Source: Petrolisthes cinctipes | Lineage: Eukaryota; Arthropoda; Malacostraca; Decapoda; Porcellanidae | Assembly: GCA_033782935.1 (NCBI GenBank) | Contig: JAWQEG010000625.1 | Coordinates: 178,501 to 242,500 of the forward strand | Length of the DNA: 64,000 nt | Direction: 5' to 3' | Part shown: positions 52,901 through 61,864 of the stretch, piece by piece | Layout of the letters: each line of letters starts with the position of its first letter | Position numbering within the stretch: the first letter of the stretch is position 1 | The notes under the pieces: model-generated | Told to the model about the DNA's origin: nothing | What the model saw: the letters and a program-made list of their open reading frames with translations, nothing else | The model's database searches: none | Translations under genes and position numbers: made by a program

Positions 52901-54433
52901 TTGAGAACGGCAGGAATATTCTGAGTGGAGGAGAACACTCCCCATTTCTTCTCCCTCTCATTACCCTGGGTTTTGGACACCACTCCTGAACCCGCTGTAA
53001 AACAATCATTAACCAACGGTATTATCAACAACCTAACCAATGGGAGTCATTATGTTCTAGTTGGCAAATTAGTGGTGGCTACTAAATCCTCCAAACTGTG
53101 ACACAAATAAAATACAATACTGAGAGGGTCTGTTTCATGGTGGTAATCAGGAGCTTCTAATATACTCCCATCATTGTACTGTTCTAATCAACAATCCTAT
53201 ATCTAGTGAAAGAAAATGGATCAAAATGAGTGAATCTTATGAACTACAGTACTACAGTATTACCAAGACCATCAGCTGTAGTTTAGCATTAATTTTAAAG
53301 GCTGTTTCATTCTTAGGTGTTGCAGGACTGTTGGGTGTGACTGTACTGTACATCCTTGATATACAATGAATAAATACTTGTATCCTCCACTTCATTTTAA
53401 ACTCAGTCCCTTATTCAAGACCATCAAATGTTTTCCCAAACTTCTGTTATTCATTACCATACAGATGAATTGATTTACTGAGCCTGAGTGAAAAAGATGG
53501 CACTATATTTAATCATCTTATATTGAGGGCCTTCTGTAGTCACTAGCCATCATTAGTATCCAGATCTTGTTGAAGTTTTGAATCATCTGACATATCAATG
53601 AACCAAATAAATAGTTTGTCCTGTTTCATACTTTCTGGAGTTCTATTAATTCTTCATCTGGCTATTCGTAGCAGACCTGTATACTTATTTTGGCTTGTGA
53701 CTGTACATCTCTTCAAGGCCATCCATCCATCCATTCACTCTTACCCTTAGAGAACATGGTAAATGCATGGTGTTTGAGGACGTGATCCTCGTAGTCCTGG
53801 TCACTGACGCCCTCTAGTGGCAGCGAGGAACACACACCGTTGTAACCGTAACGACACACAAAGCTGCCTCCCTCTTTGCTGCAATGTTGTTCTCGTAGGT
53901 GTCTGTCACACACACATACACAAAACAGTCATTATTCACCGCTTTTGTATACAGCACACAGCATTAGTAACAAATGTTGTGGTAAGAATTATCAACCACA
54001 GTACAATAGACCTTTGTTATACAGTACAATGAATAAATACTTGTATCCACCACTTCATTTTACACACAAGTCACTCACTGAAGACCATCAAATGTTTTCC
54101 CAGGCTTCTGTTACTCATTTCCATATAGATTAAGGGATTTACCGAGCCTGAATTAAAAAGTCAGTAGTAAATATAATCATCTTATATTGAGGGTCTATCA
54201 TCCACAAAACACTCAATATAAATAAACAACTTTCATATACAGCACAACACAACATTACTCATAAACACTATGGATTTATAAGGACAGGCATGCAAGTGTT
54301 ACTGACGCACGTACTTGATAAAATCTGTGGGAGACTTGAAGGAGCGCGCCTGACAGTACAGACACTGACGCCAGCCATGGGTACTTGCCGAAGTGACGGG
54401 ACCTATACAGCTGCTTAGACCCACTTCAGTCAT
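43497..54433 (-). CDS. VPS54: VPS54, GARP complex subunit
   Basis: Subunit of the GARP tethering complex (VPS51-54) that captures endosome-derived vesicles at the trans-Golgi. Twenty coding exons, minus strand: 54433-54315, 53902-53745, 52994-52879, 52129-51916, 51648-51500, 51118-50976, 50480-50381, 49946-49804, 49475-49349, 49126-49019, 48741-48595, 48387-48293, 47973-47845, 47466-47328, 47128-46996, 46039-45532, 45126-44958, 44677-44486, 44234-44137, 43605-43497. Phases agree throughout; 1031 aa (human 977). Diagnostic stretches: FFTRTWGE, SEHEKLIDKM and DLNRPLDD, SRFHEERDAR with NERW, EGEEYVVVG, GLKTITTRNLALAW. The start is MTEVGLSSC. Odd: an N-terminal C2H2-like finger (C24, C27, H41, H46), and a Ser/Thr-rich insert of about 95 residues (about 693-788) before the C-terminal domain. 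The stop directly follows ...LWPSR and overlaps a donor-like GTGAGG, so a further 3' exon is not excluded. Confidence 0.95.
43630..44010 (+). repeat. ~20-bp tandem repeat in VPS54 intron 19
   Basis: About 17 copies of ATTGGTAGTGTTGGCATAAA(C), decaying to the right (TTAGCACAAA variants). It begins about 25 bp from the acceptor of the last exon. Confidence 0.95.
46058..46366 (-). repeat. SINE-like element, copy 2
   Basis: Reverse complement of 28496-28868 without its internal duplication. The 3' end (GGAACTATAACAAC on the minus strand) lies about 18 bp before the acceptor of VPS54 exon 16, in the same orientation as the gene. Confidence 0.8.
46440..46560 (+). repeat. SINE-like repeat (copy of 1235-1430)
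   Basis: AAAACCCTTAAAGTACTGCC and CACATCACCACAGGCAATAC match the segment near 1345-1385. Located in VPS54 intron 15. Confidence 0.55.
46861..46975 (+). repeat. (CA)n, (GAAA)n and (GA)n microsatellites
   Basis: Two runs of ACACAC followed by GAAAGAAAG and GAGAGA in VPS54 intron 15, ending about 21 bp from the donor of exon 15. Confidence 0.95.
47595..47830. mobile_element. GGGCC-GTATTC family palindrome with internal tandem duplication
   Basis: Two tandem copies of GGTAGATTAGTTCGGTAGTG ... GTACCGGTACCAC...CATCGTCAACACCAC (near 47655 and 47743). The ends AGAGCCATATGC / ACACGGTCCT are decayed. It lies between VPS54 exons 14 and 13, ending about 15 bp from exon 13. Confidence 0.7.
49551..49676. 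mobile_element. GGGCC-TATTC family hairpin MITE
   Basis: GGGCCTTATTCAAGAATATT is mirrored by ATATATTCTGGAATATGGCC; the inside holds GTGTTGACGATGGTGTGGTA. Located in VPS54 intron 8. Confidence 0.7.
49947..50310. repeat. four tandem ~85-bp units carrying copies of the exon 8 acceptor
   Basis: Each unit holds (plus strand) TCACCTCCAGCTGTCA-like sequence, then GGTAATACAGTACACC-like and TTGATATAAT, then CCACTT.ATTTTACACTCAG. The first is the real exon 8/intron boundary of VPS54; the others are decayed copies. Confidence 0.8.
50555..50600 (+). repeat. (AAAT)n microsatellite
   Basis: AAATAAATAAATAAATAAAT-type run in VPS54 intron 6. Confidence 0.9.
52535..52855 (+). repeat. degenerate tandem repeat in VPS54 intron 3
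   Basis: Imperfect units built from TTTGTATTGCATGTGTAAGT and ATGTGGATGTT, period about 30-45 bp. It ends near the donor of exon 3. Confidence 0.75.
53050..53205. mobile_element. foldback MITE, diverged
   Basis: GTTGGCAAATTAGTGGTGGC ... AATCCTCCAAACTGTGACAC with an inverse arm GTTTCATGGTGGTAATCAGG; the ends are decayed. In VPS54 intron 2. Confidence 0.6.
53330..53550. mobile_element. pogo/Tc1-like TIR element
   Basis: Ends TACTGTACATCCTTGATATA and TTATATTGAGGGCCTTCTGT are imperfect inverted repeats of the CAGTA...CCCTTGATATAA type. A sister copy lies at about 53998-54200, with shared CCATCAAATGTTTTCCCA. Confidence 0.65.
53998..54200. mobile_element. pogo/Tc1-like TIR element, second copy
   Basis: AGTACAATAGACCTTTGTTA ... 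GACCATCAAATGTTTTCCCA ... CTTATATTGAGGGTCTATC; same layout as 53330-53550. In VPS54 intron between coding exons 1 and 2. Confidence 0.65.
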
Positions 54434-54439
54434 TGTACT

Positions 54440-55060
54440 CCAACATTATGATCTCACCTGTAATATTATTCGTAATATTATGACGTGTAATATCATTCTC
54501 TTACCTGTAAAATTAACCTGTAATTTATCCACACTGCCCTGACCAGTAATATTGTCCACACTGTTTTAACTTGTAATATCATTCTCAGACCTGTCAAATT
54601 ATCTGCAGTGTTATGACGTGTAATATCATTCTCAGACCTGTAATATTATCCGTAGTGTTATGACCTGTAATATTATTCTCTGACCTATAAAATTATCCAT
54701 AGTATTGACTAGTAATATTTTCCGCAGTATTATGACCTGTAATATTATTCTTGAACCTGTAAAAATTATCTGTAGTGCTATGACCTGTAATATTATCCAC
54801 ACTGGTTTGACCTATAATATTATTCTCTGACCTGTAAAATTAACCTGTTTTCACCTGTAATTTATCCACACTGCTCTGACCTGTAATATTGTCTACACTG
54901 TTTTGACCTGTAATATTATCCACACTGTTATGACCTGTAATATTATTCACATTGTTTTGACCTGTAATATTATCTGCACTGCTTTGACCTGTAATATTGT
55001 ACTCACTGTTTTGACCTGAAATATTATCCTGTTTTGACCTGTAATACTATCCATATTATT
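54440..55060. repeat. degenerate ~27-bp tandem repeat extending the VPS54 exon 1 acceptor
   Basis: Roughly twenty units of (plus strand) TATGACCTGTAATATTATCC plus a few bases. On the minus strand each contains ATTACAGGTCATA, close to the true acceptor ATTACAG|GTGAGATCATAATG at 54457 next to the start codon. Confidence 0.85.
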
Positions 55061-55752
55061 CTGACAGAAGAGCCACATAGAAGGAAGGAAGAAAGGAAGG
55101 AAGAAATGAGGGAAGAAAGGAAGGAAGAAAGGGGGGAAGAAAGCCAAAGAAAGAAAGAATAGATAATTATGAAGGAGCCACAGAAAAGGAAATACCGCCT
55201 CTTCTTAATTAAACATCACAGAGATAATATGTAGTAAATAACTAAAATAATACTGATATATACCAAGTCTTGTACCCAACACTAACATTGAAGATCACCA
55301 TTAATGTTTCCCCAGGCATTTGTTATTCATTAAGTGATTTACTGAACCTGTGTTGAATGACGAGTGTTAATTAAATACGTCTGCGTCGAGTGTTAAATAT
55401 ATTACCGTAATATGGAGAGTTTAACGTTAGTGTAGTAAATTATCTGACAACCATATTAGATAGAAATGTGATGATTAGAGAAGCCAAAAATACACTAACT
55501 GGGAAAAAATATATAAGCAGCAGCAACACCATAACCATATAGTATTGTAGTGGGAAAAAATTACGGCTTGTGTTAGTTAGTTTAGTGATAATATTAATTA
55601 GTTAGTGATAATATTAGTTAGGTAGTTCGTGATAGTTATAGGTAGTTAGTGATAGTTATAATCTGTTAGTTTATATAGTTATGTAGAGTGAAAAAAAAAA
55701 ATTACGGTTTATATTAGTTAAGTTAATGATAATAATAATATTCCCAACTTAC

Positions 55753-55900
55753 CTCTCTCGTGCTCAAAATGGCTTTCCTCCACATTTTGACCTCTAATAC
55801 CTCTTTATAAGGGTTTAAAAGGTGTAGGGTGTGTAGGCTAGGGTGTCACAGCTGCCAGGGTGACGTAGGTAGTGTGCATGACAGTCACAGTCAGTCACAG
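55753..55900 (-). other. candidate 5' UTR exon and promoter region of VPS54
   Basis: The minus-strand sequence GAGCACGAGAGAG|GTAAGTTGG gives a strong donor at 55752/55753. The coding exon's acceptor at 54457 would pair with it. The outer exon limit is unknown; the repeated CAGTCACAG block to about 55940 may be promoter DNA. Confidence 0.45.
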
Positions 55901-56813
55901 TCACAGGTAATACAGGCAGTCACAGTCAGTCACTTATAGCAAGCAGCAGACGTAAACACTTGCTGACGTCACACCGCTACCATTGGCAACACTGATTAGT
56001 ACAAAACTAGCCCAATTGTAAACCACATATATAGCCCAACATATTAGTTACCCGGTTTACTTAATATTTATTCACATTATTTTTGTTTGGTTATGATGCT
56101 GCTTTGGTTTTATATCTTCCTCTTCTGAGTGTAGAGTTAAAAGTGAGGACTCTTCTGTTCAGTCGGTATGTTTTGCTGGTAACTAGCCCATGTCTGCGTG
56201 AAAATAGTGGTATTGACACCTCTGACACCAACACAGCTGCTCTGAACAAAATACAAGGGTCAAGCGCCTCTATTTGACCTTTTTTTTTTACCCTGTTGTA
56301 ACCTTTTATCACGACTTTGGTTACACACAGTTATTTAGTATGATAGTATTTTCTACTAATTGTGCAAAAAAGATATATAAATGGCTCTCAATTGCTTATA
56401 AATGCGTATTTTGGCAAATATTCCAACATCTTGACAAGTTCATGATGGTCTTATCCCAAATCCCAAATCTCATATCCACTCTTTTTAGAATAATATTTGA
56501 ACAAACAAAATTTCATGTAGATCTTCGGATGACTCCTTATGGTAATATTTCTTTCCTAATATGTTGTAGTAAATAACAGCAGATTATTTTTACAATATTA
56601 CGGTCACTACACAAAAAATGAACAGTGATATATTACTAATATTTAATTTGCCTTTGCAACTATAAACTTTTCAATTAAACTCAATATAAAAAAAAAACTT
56701 TTTTTTTTTGTACATACAAGCAAGAATTGTGACAGAGGCATATTTTTGCATAAGTTCTCATTTGTTACTTTAATGTGAATGAGTTGGAGACACTGTTGGA
56801 GGCATGTCTCACT

Positions 56814-56827
56814 GTTACCATAGCAAC
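56814..56827 (+). promoter_or_regulatory. RFX X-box (GTTACCATAGCAAC)
   Basis: A 14-bp imperfect palindrome exactly matching the GTNRCC-AT-RGYAAC style X-box bound by RFX/DAF-19 ciliogenic factors. It ends 37 bp before the ATG of the ciliary gene DRC8/EFCAB2, the usual distance and context, and argues against using the ATG at 56775 as the start. Confidence 0.8.
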
Positions 56828-56864
56828 CATATCAACACCTTGGACACCGGCCACTATAGTAGTT

Positions 56865-58712
56865 ATGTCGCTAGACAAGAAGTTAACTGAGGTGTTTACC
56901 ATTTTTCAAGACAAGGATAAAAATGTAGTCTCCGTAAAAGACATACCCACAATTATAAGATGCCTAGGTAACCACTAATTACAAAAATCAAGCAACAATG
57001 AATTAAGTAATGGTATATTTCAAATTAACAGTTTGAGTCAGCATTGTACTGATTTGATTTGATTTGAAATATTTATTGTTGCAAAGAAATACAACAAAGG
57101 AGAATGTCATAGCATGCTGACCAACCCTCAGACAATTTGTACTGTAACTCCTACATCTTTAAAGGGAGATTCTTCTGTTGATGAATTTGAAGGTCTCTGT
57201 TGATTCTTCCAACCTATGCCACGAAACAGATCACCTATTAGTACCATTGAGGGCGTCTGTTTTCTGGTATAGTAGGAATTAGAGACGTACACTCGCAATC
57301 CAAAATATGTATTCAGGCTTGTTTCGAATAGCCTGATCGAGTATTAAGCGAGCTCAAGCAAATATGAAATAGGATAAAAGTTGTAATTGGTTCACTAGTA
57401 TGTCAAATGATTCGTAACTTTGACAAGACCTGGATACAAATTTTGGATTGCGAGTGTAGGCTACTTTCAATTCACAAACAAAAGAGTCTTCGTCCTTTAA
57501 TTGTTTGTCTTACAGCAGTGCAATATCTCTGTTGGTCCTCATATTTTAATCCTATCACCACACACACACACATATATAGGTTTGGTTCCTTCCGAGGTTG
57601 AGATGAGAAAGACAGTAGCTGCAATGGTTGGTGAGGAGAGTGCTGATACCGTCCACCTCGCAGCATTCCTTACCATAGCTAAGAAACTACTGCTAGATAG
57701 AAGGTACTGTGCTGTGTTGTCTTGTGCTCTGGTATATTGTCCTCTGATTGTGTTTATTCCAATTTCCAACACATAATTAATAACGAACCACAACTGTACA
57801 ATCTTTCATGCATGGGGTAGCTTTTAAATCATTCTCGTTAGCAAACTTTCACACACACACCCTCTCTTTTTTTTCTCTCTCTCCAGATTCCCAGGCAACG
57901 GTAAAGATGAGTTGAGTCGTGCCCTTGCTGTGTTGGCTAAAGAAGGAAGGAGTTACCTGGCTGAGTTCCACCCACAATCTGACGCAAGCAAGACACCTGG
58001 CATGTATGGCGAGACTAAGAAGACTGTGGTAAGACACTACTACTACTACTACTACTACCCATATACTCTTATTATTACTATTACTTTTACTGGAGAAATC
58101 ACACTTGCGTGACCATAATGAACTTATAACAGCCAAGATGACTTGTTACTACTGGAGGTGAACAGCAGACTCGATTACTAAGTACAGTTTATTGGGTAGA
58201 ACACACAGCAGGAATATAATACAAGTAGTAGCGAGAGTCAAGCACCGTAGATGTGGTCTGCCCGCTTTATAGTGTGTAGTGATGTAGGGCACGATGTATT
58301 GTTACTTGGTGTAGTATAATTTAATGAATGGTCTACCATGTGACTCGGTGCTTGCAAAACAACAAACCTAATAATAATGTTGTACTGCAGTTACATAGTC
58401 TTATATTTTCTATATATTGTAAACCCTCGAAAACAACAGCAGCGTGTTTATGAATTCTTGTGTACATAGTGGAGGGACCTAAAATAATGTTTACCCCAGT
58501 CTGAGCCATCTACCCTGCCTTTATCTAAACAGTTCCGTCCGGCTGGTACACTGAGTCGGGAGGATCTGGCTAGACTGCTGACGGTGGAAGGAGAGGCACT
58601 GAGAGGAGATGAAGCAGAGGAACTTCTCCTTTCAGTACCCATGAGGGACTCTGATCTTGTGGACCTCGACCAGTACGCTGTACAGCTGGTACCCCCGCCC
58701 AGGATATTCTAA
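56865..58712 (+). CDS. EFCAB2: DRC8/EFCAB2, EF-hand subunit of the nexin-dynein regulatory complex
   Basis: Exons 56865-56967, 57580-57703, 57887-58028, 58533-58712; GT-AG introns, matching phases, 182 aa (human about 160). The start is MSLDKKLTEVFTIF, with calmodulin-like helix-loop-helix pattern (FQDKDKNVVSVKDIPTIIRCLG), then VPSEVEMRKTVAAM...FLTIAKKLLLDRR, LSRALAVLAKEGRSYL, TLSREDLARLLTVEGEAL and a final AEELLLSVP...DLDQYAVQLV. Loop residues look degenerate, as in the family, so calcium binding is doubtful. Known role: axonemal nexin link, motile cilia. About 30 residues (AEFHPQSDASKTPGMYGETK onwards) at the exon 3/4 junction appear extra relative to homologues; that part of exon 3 may be lineage-specific or alternatively spliced. 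Confidence 0.88.
57160..57490. mobile_element. foldback MITE split by a nested TIR element
   Basis: The left half AAAGGGAGATTCTTCTGTTG ... GGTATAGTAGGAATT and right half AGGCTACTTTCAATTCACAA ... GAGTCTTCGTCCTTTAA belong to one MITE. Between them sits an element at 57289-57457 with its own inverted ends. In EFCAB2 intron 1. Confidence 0.75.
57289..57457. mobile_element. small TIR element nested in a MITE
   Basis: ACACTCGCAATCCAAAAT at the left end is the exact reverse complement of the right end; imperfect matching continues inward (GTATTCAGG / CCTGGATAC). 169 bp, non-coding. Confidence 0.85.
58030..58062 (+). repeat. (CTA)n microsatellite
   Basis: CACTACTACTACTACTACTA run starting about 5 bp after the EFCAB2 exon 3 donor. 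Confidence 0.9.
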
Positions 58713-59127
58713 TGATTACTGCCGAGAGAGAATACTGAGAGTGGAATCTGTCCAGTGTAGAGGGCTGCTGAGGTATGGCTGGGGAACTGACTCAAAGGAG
58801 AGATCATTTTACCTTTTCATCAGCCATCTGAGTAGCCAAAAGAGTTGGTGAGCCAGAGTGTTTATCAGATGTCAACAGTGAAAAATACCAGTCCATGGGT
58901 AGGGTGATAAGGGCACCAGAATATACTGTTTCCTATATACTCCCATAACACCAAAAGCATGGAAAGGCTTGGGGGGTGTGTGTGTGTGTGCTGAGGGATA
59001 TGTTTAGGGTGCCTAGCGAGTGTGGGGTTGGTATGAGAGCCCAATCAGGGAAGGTTCTAATAATTAAAAGATCAAAATTCAATGAAGTGTTTGTTTTGGG
59101 TTGTTTATTGCACACAACACCAAGAGG

Positions 59128-59190
59128 TAGTTTGTTGTTGTTGTTGTTGTTATAGTTCCCCAGAGATTGTTTATCCAGACAGTTTGTTTA
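59128..59190 (-). repeat. 3' end fragment of the SINE-like element
   Basis: (GTT)n followed by ATAGTTCCCCAGAGATTGT, the reverse complement of the GGGGAACTACAACAACAAC tail at 28850. Confidence 0.55.
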
Positions 59191-59195
59191 TCCAA

Positions 59196-59364
59196 TTAAT
59201 GGGATGGTACAGTGTTGGTACATCTGGAGCAACTGATTCCAACAAACTATTCCAATCAACAGGCAACATACCATTATTATTGTTCATCTGGTCCTGTTAC
59301 CTGACATATATACTTTGGAAATATCAAGGTATACTAGTGTACCAAAAGTGTGTTACCCCATTAA
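59196..59364. mobile_element. TTAA foldback MITE, second subfamily
   Basis: ATTAATGGGATGGTACAGTG ... GTGTGTTACCCCATTAAT; TTAA at 59196-59199 and 59361-59364, hairpin arms throughout. Confidence 0.9.
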
Positions 59365-59608
59365 TTATATATTTTATGGTGAAGTTGATTTAATCTGTTG
59401 ACGGTACTCTTCCTTAGGTACAACACGAGCACATTTCCCCCGTCCCCGTCCTCTGATCAAACTGAGGATTCGTCTGTCATTCATCACGCATCTCAGGGAA
59501 ATGGAAGAAGACTGTAAAGTTGAATGGAGCAAAACCTGACCTGAGAATGAGGGACGACATAGAGGATGAAGGAAATACAGTGTAGTGAATTTCTTTTAAC
59601 TTGACAAA

Positions 59609-59760
59609 TTAAGGGGATTGTATATGATACATTGGAAAACCTTAATAATGCCAAGAAACAGGACCAGATAAGCAAAAAAATAGTGGTGGTCTATTGGCAC
59701 TTAGAAGAGGTTGAAGGAATCATTTGCTCTAGATTTACCACCACTCTACTATCTCCTTAA
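59609..59760. mobile_element. TTAA foldback MITE, second subfamily
   Basis: TTAAGGGGATTGTATATG ... CTACTATCTCCTTAA; its right TTAA (59757-59760) is shared with the next element. Confidence 0.85.
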
Positions 59761-59911
59761 GGACCCTGTGATCATGTATGAGAATTGAAGGCTTCTGATT
59801 CCTCCTGACTATGACACGAAACAAGCTCCTTCTATGTAGGTGGCGTTTGATAGCAATACTTGAAGGACTCATTTACTTCTAATTTTCTGACTACATCACA
59901 GGGTCCCTTAA
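59757..59911. mobile_element. TTAA foldback MITE, third subfamily (ACCCTGTGAT ends)
   Basis: TTAAGGACCCTGTGAT ... ATCACAGGGTCCCTTAA, with CTTCTGATTCCTCCTGACTA inside. It directly abuts the previous element and matches the middle element of the 40015-40445 cluster. Confidence 0.88.
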
Positions 59912-60187
59912 TACACTCGCTCCTTCATCTCATTATTTTCTTATAGTTTATTTCAATAGTTACAGTGACAACCAAGACAAACTGCTACATACAGTTGCAG
60001 ACACATGAAACAGAGACAATTTAAACAGGTCCCCTTATCAAGCACAGAATAGGACACATCACCTTTACACACACAACAACGTCTCATCCAATAATATAAC
60101 CCTATGCTCAATGAGGAGCCCCCGTTTCTGATGTGTCTGTTTCACATGTCCACAACTCTACGCCACAAGTAAATATATAATTATAAC

Positions 60188-61716
60188 CTACAACACACGT
60201 TTCAGGAACTCTGGCACCTCGTAGCCAAACATTTCAAAGTCGATCTGGTAAACTTTGTAAATCCTCCTAAGCAAGTCTGGGTTGACGAAGGTGAAGTAGT
60301 GGGCAGTGGTGGTGGTGGTGGTGTCTGGGGTCTTGTGGATGTGGAACGATTGGTCGACCTACCGGGGGAAAGGTATTATTTATTTCTACCAAAGTGTAAT
60401 AAATAACACAAGGGTGAAAGAAGGTATGGTTAGTAATATATTTTTTTTTTTGCCTACTGATTATTTCCCAGACTACAGCATTTCACACAACAGTTCAGAC
60501 AGGTTAACGAAAGTAAAGTTATTTCACATAATTATGGTTTTGATAGTTTATTTCATGCATGCTTTGACATTCCCCAGTAAAGAAGTGAGTTGTGGCCCAG
60601 TCATTCAGTAAGTGGTTTGTATTTCAGATCTGAGGTATGTCAAATAGGTATGTATAGCAATGTCCCATCCAGTTTTTGAAAAGGTGTACTGTAGACTACA
60701 AAACACAGAAAGAATATTGCCCCGTTAAAACAATATGGTGGTGCCAACTTAAGGAAAGAATATAATTGCCCTGTTGAAAAAATGTAATAGTTTTATGTGT
60801 CACTTTAATTTGTACTAGAACTAATAAAAGTAAGGGAAGAATATTCCCCCGTTGAAAAAATGTGATGGTGTCATGTCTCATCTTTGTACTGGCACCAATT
60901 AACTTAACCACTTAAGGTTCATTCACACATATCCGTGCTGTGTCAATGCCATGTCCGCTCAGTGTCAGTGATAGTACATCTGTAGGATGGGTAGCCAGCT
61001 CAGAATGACCACAACTCACAATTCACTTTAACACTCTCCTTACATTTCTAAGTACGTTATCATGCTCTGATTTTGTCTTAAAACGTGTCAGAATCACATT
61101 TTTCAACACAACAATATGAAATATAATGTCGCTGTCATTTTTATGTTCATAAATGGTAATTAGAGAAAAAGCGGAGTGCTGAAAACACATCCTCACTGCT
61201 CTTCTCACACTGACTGGTAGTGGCTGGGCCAGGCTGGCTCGACTCGGGGAAGTCCCTAGGCCCATACCCCCCTCTGTTATCAGGCTAAACAAGCATGTTA
61301 AGGACTGCGCAAGTTTAAAAACTGGGCTGTCGACTCATGTTGTCACCCGCGGTTACCCACACTTGTTTGTGGTGTCGACTTACTGTATGTCGTCACCCGC
61401 GGTTAAGGGTTTAATTAAGGAAATAATATAATTGCCTGGTTGAAAAAATGTGATGGTGTCATGTCTCACCTTTGTACTTGTACCAATCAATTTGTAAGGA
61501 ATCAATTCTTTATTGCCCCGTTGAAATAGTATACAGTATTGAAATAGTATATAGTATAATGACGTCATGTCTCACCTCCAAATTGGCACCAATCTTCTGA
61601 GAGATGTAGGAAAAATCCTCGTTGAAGGTCTCGGTGTTGAAGATGTATTTGTAGGGGAGGACACATGGGGTACAAACCTTGTAACAGGGTTTCCAGTGGG
61701 GGTTCATATTGCCTTT
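60188..61716 (-). CDS. carbohydrate sulfotransferase, HNK-1/CHST11-14 type, C-terminal exons (partial)
   Basis: Two minus-strand exons, 61716-61576 (47 codons) and 60358-60188 (56 codons plus TAG), joined in phase 0. The first reads HWKPCYKVCTPCVLPYKYIF...TFNEDFSYI; the second ends DLLRRIYKVYQIDFEMFGYEVPEFL. The HW.P...C.PC...Y block and the terminal Y..DF..FGY are the C-terminal signature of Golgi PAPS-dependent sulfotransferases (Sulfotransfer_2; chondroitin/dermatan 4-O or HNK-1 type), which sulfate glycans in the Golgi lumen. The PAPS-binding 5'-PSB and 3'-PB motifs and the N-terminal anchor are not in the window, so the substrate cannot be named. A poly-Thr run (6 Thr) in the last exon and an antisense LINE upstream are notable. 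Confidence 0.8.
60695..60910. repeat. tandem units with decayed copies of the sulfotransferase exon donor
   Basis: Units of about 75-85 bp (plus strand) GCCCCGTTGAAAAAATGTGA ... TGTCATGTCTCA.CTTTGTA ... CACCAATT. The real exon end reads GTCATGTCTCACCTCCAAAT then TGGCACCAATC. Confidence 0.75.
60905..61405 (-). repeat. dispersed repeat (inverted copy of 26960-27395)
   Basis: AACCACTTAAGGTTCATTCA at one end; CATCTGTAGGATGGGTAGCC and CAATATGAAATATAATGTCG match the 26960 copy in reverse. In the sulfotransferase intron, inserted within the tandem repeat block. Confidence 0.7.
61420..61575. repeat. second block of donor-carrying tandem units
   Basis: ATAATTGCCTGGTTGAAAAA and GATGGTGTCATGTCTCACCT repeat, continuing into the real donor at 61575/61576. 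The 60905-61405 repeat separates it from the first block. Confidence 0.75.
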
Positions 61717-61864
61717 CTGTAAAAAGAAGTGGTGGTGGTAGTCATTGTTGGTAATTGTATAGCTAGCGTCAGGGACATTCTCATTTGCTAACAACACTTT
61801 TCACATGTACACGAACACGGGGAATACAGTTTCGTATGCCTACCCCACTTCGACCGTGGCCTAC

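Noticed and set aside
56775..56864. Upstream in-frame ATG extending DRC8 by 30 residues
   Set aside because: The X-box promoter element lies between that ATG and the chosen start, so the upstream ATG is probably not transcribed.
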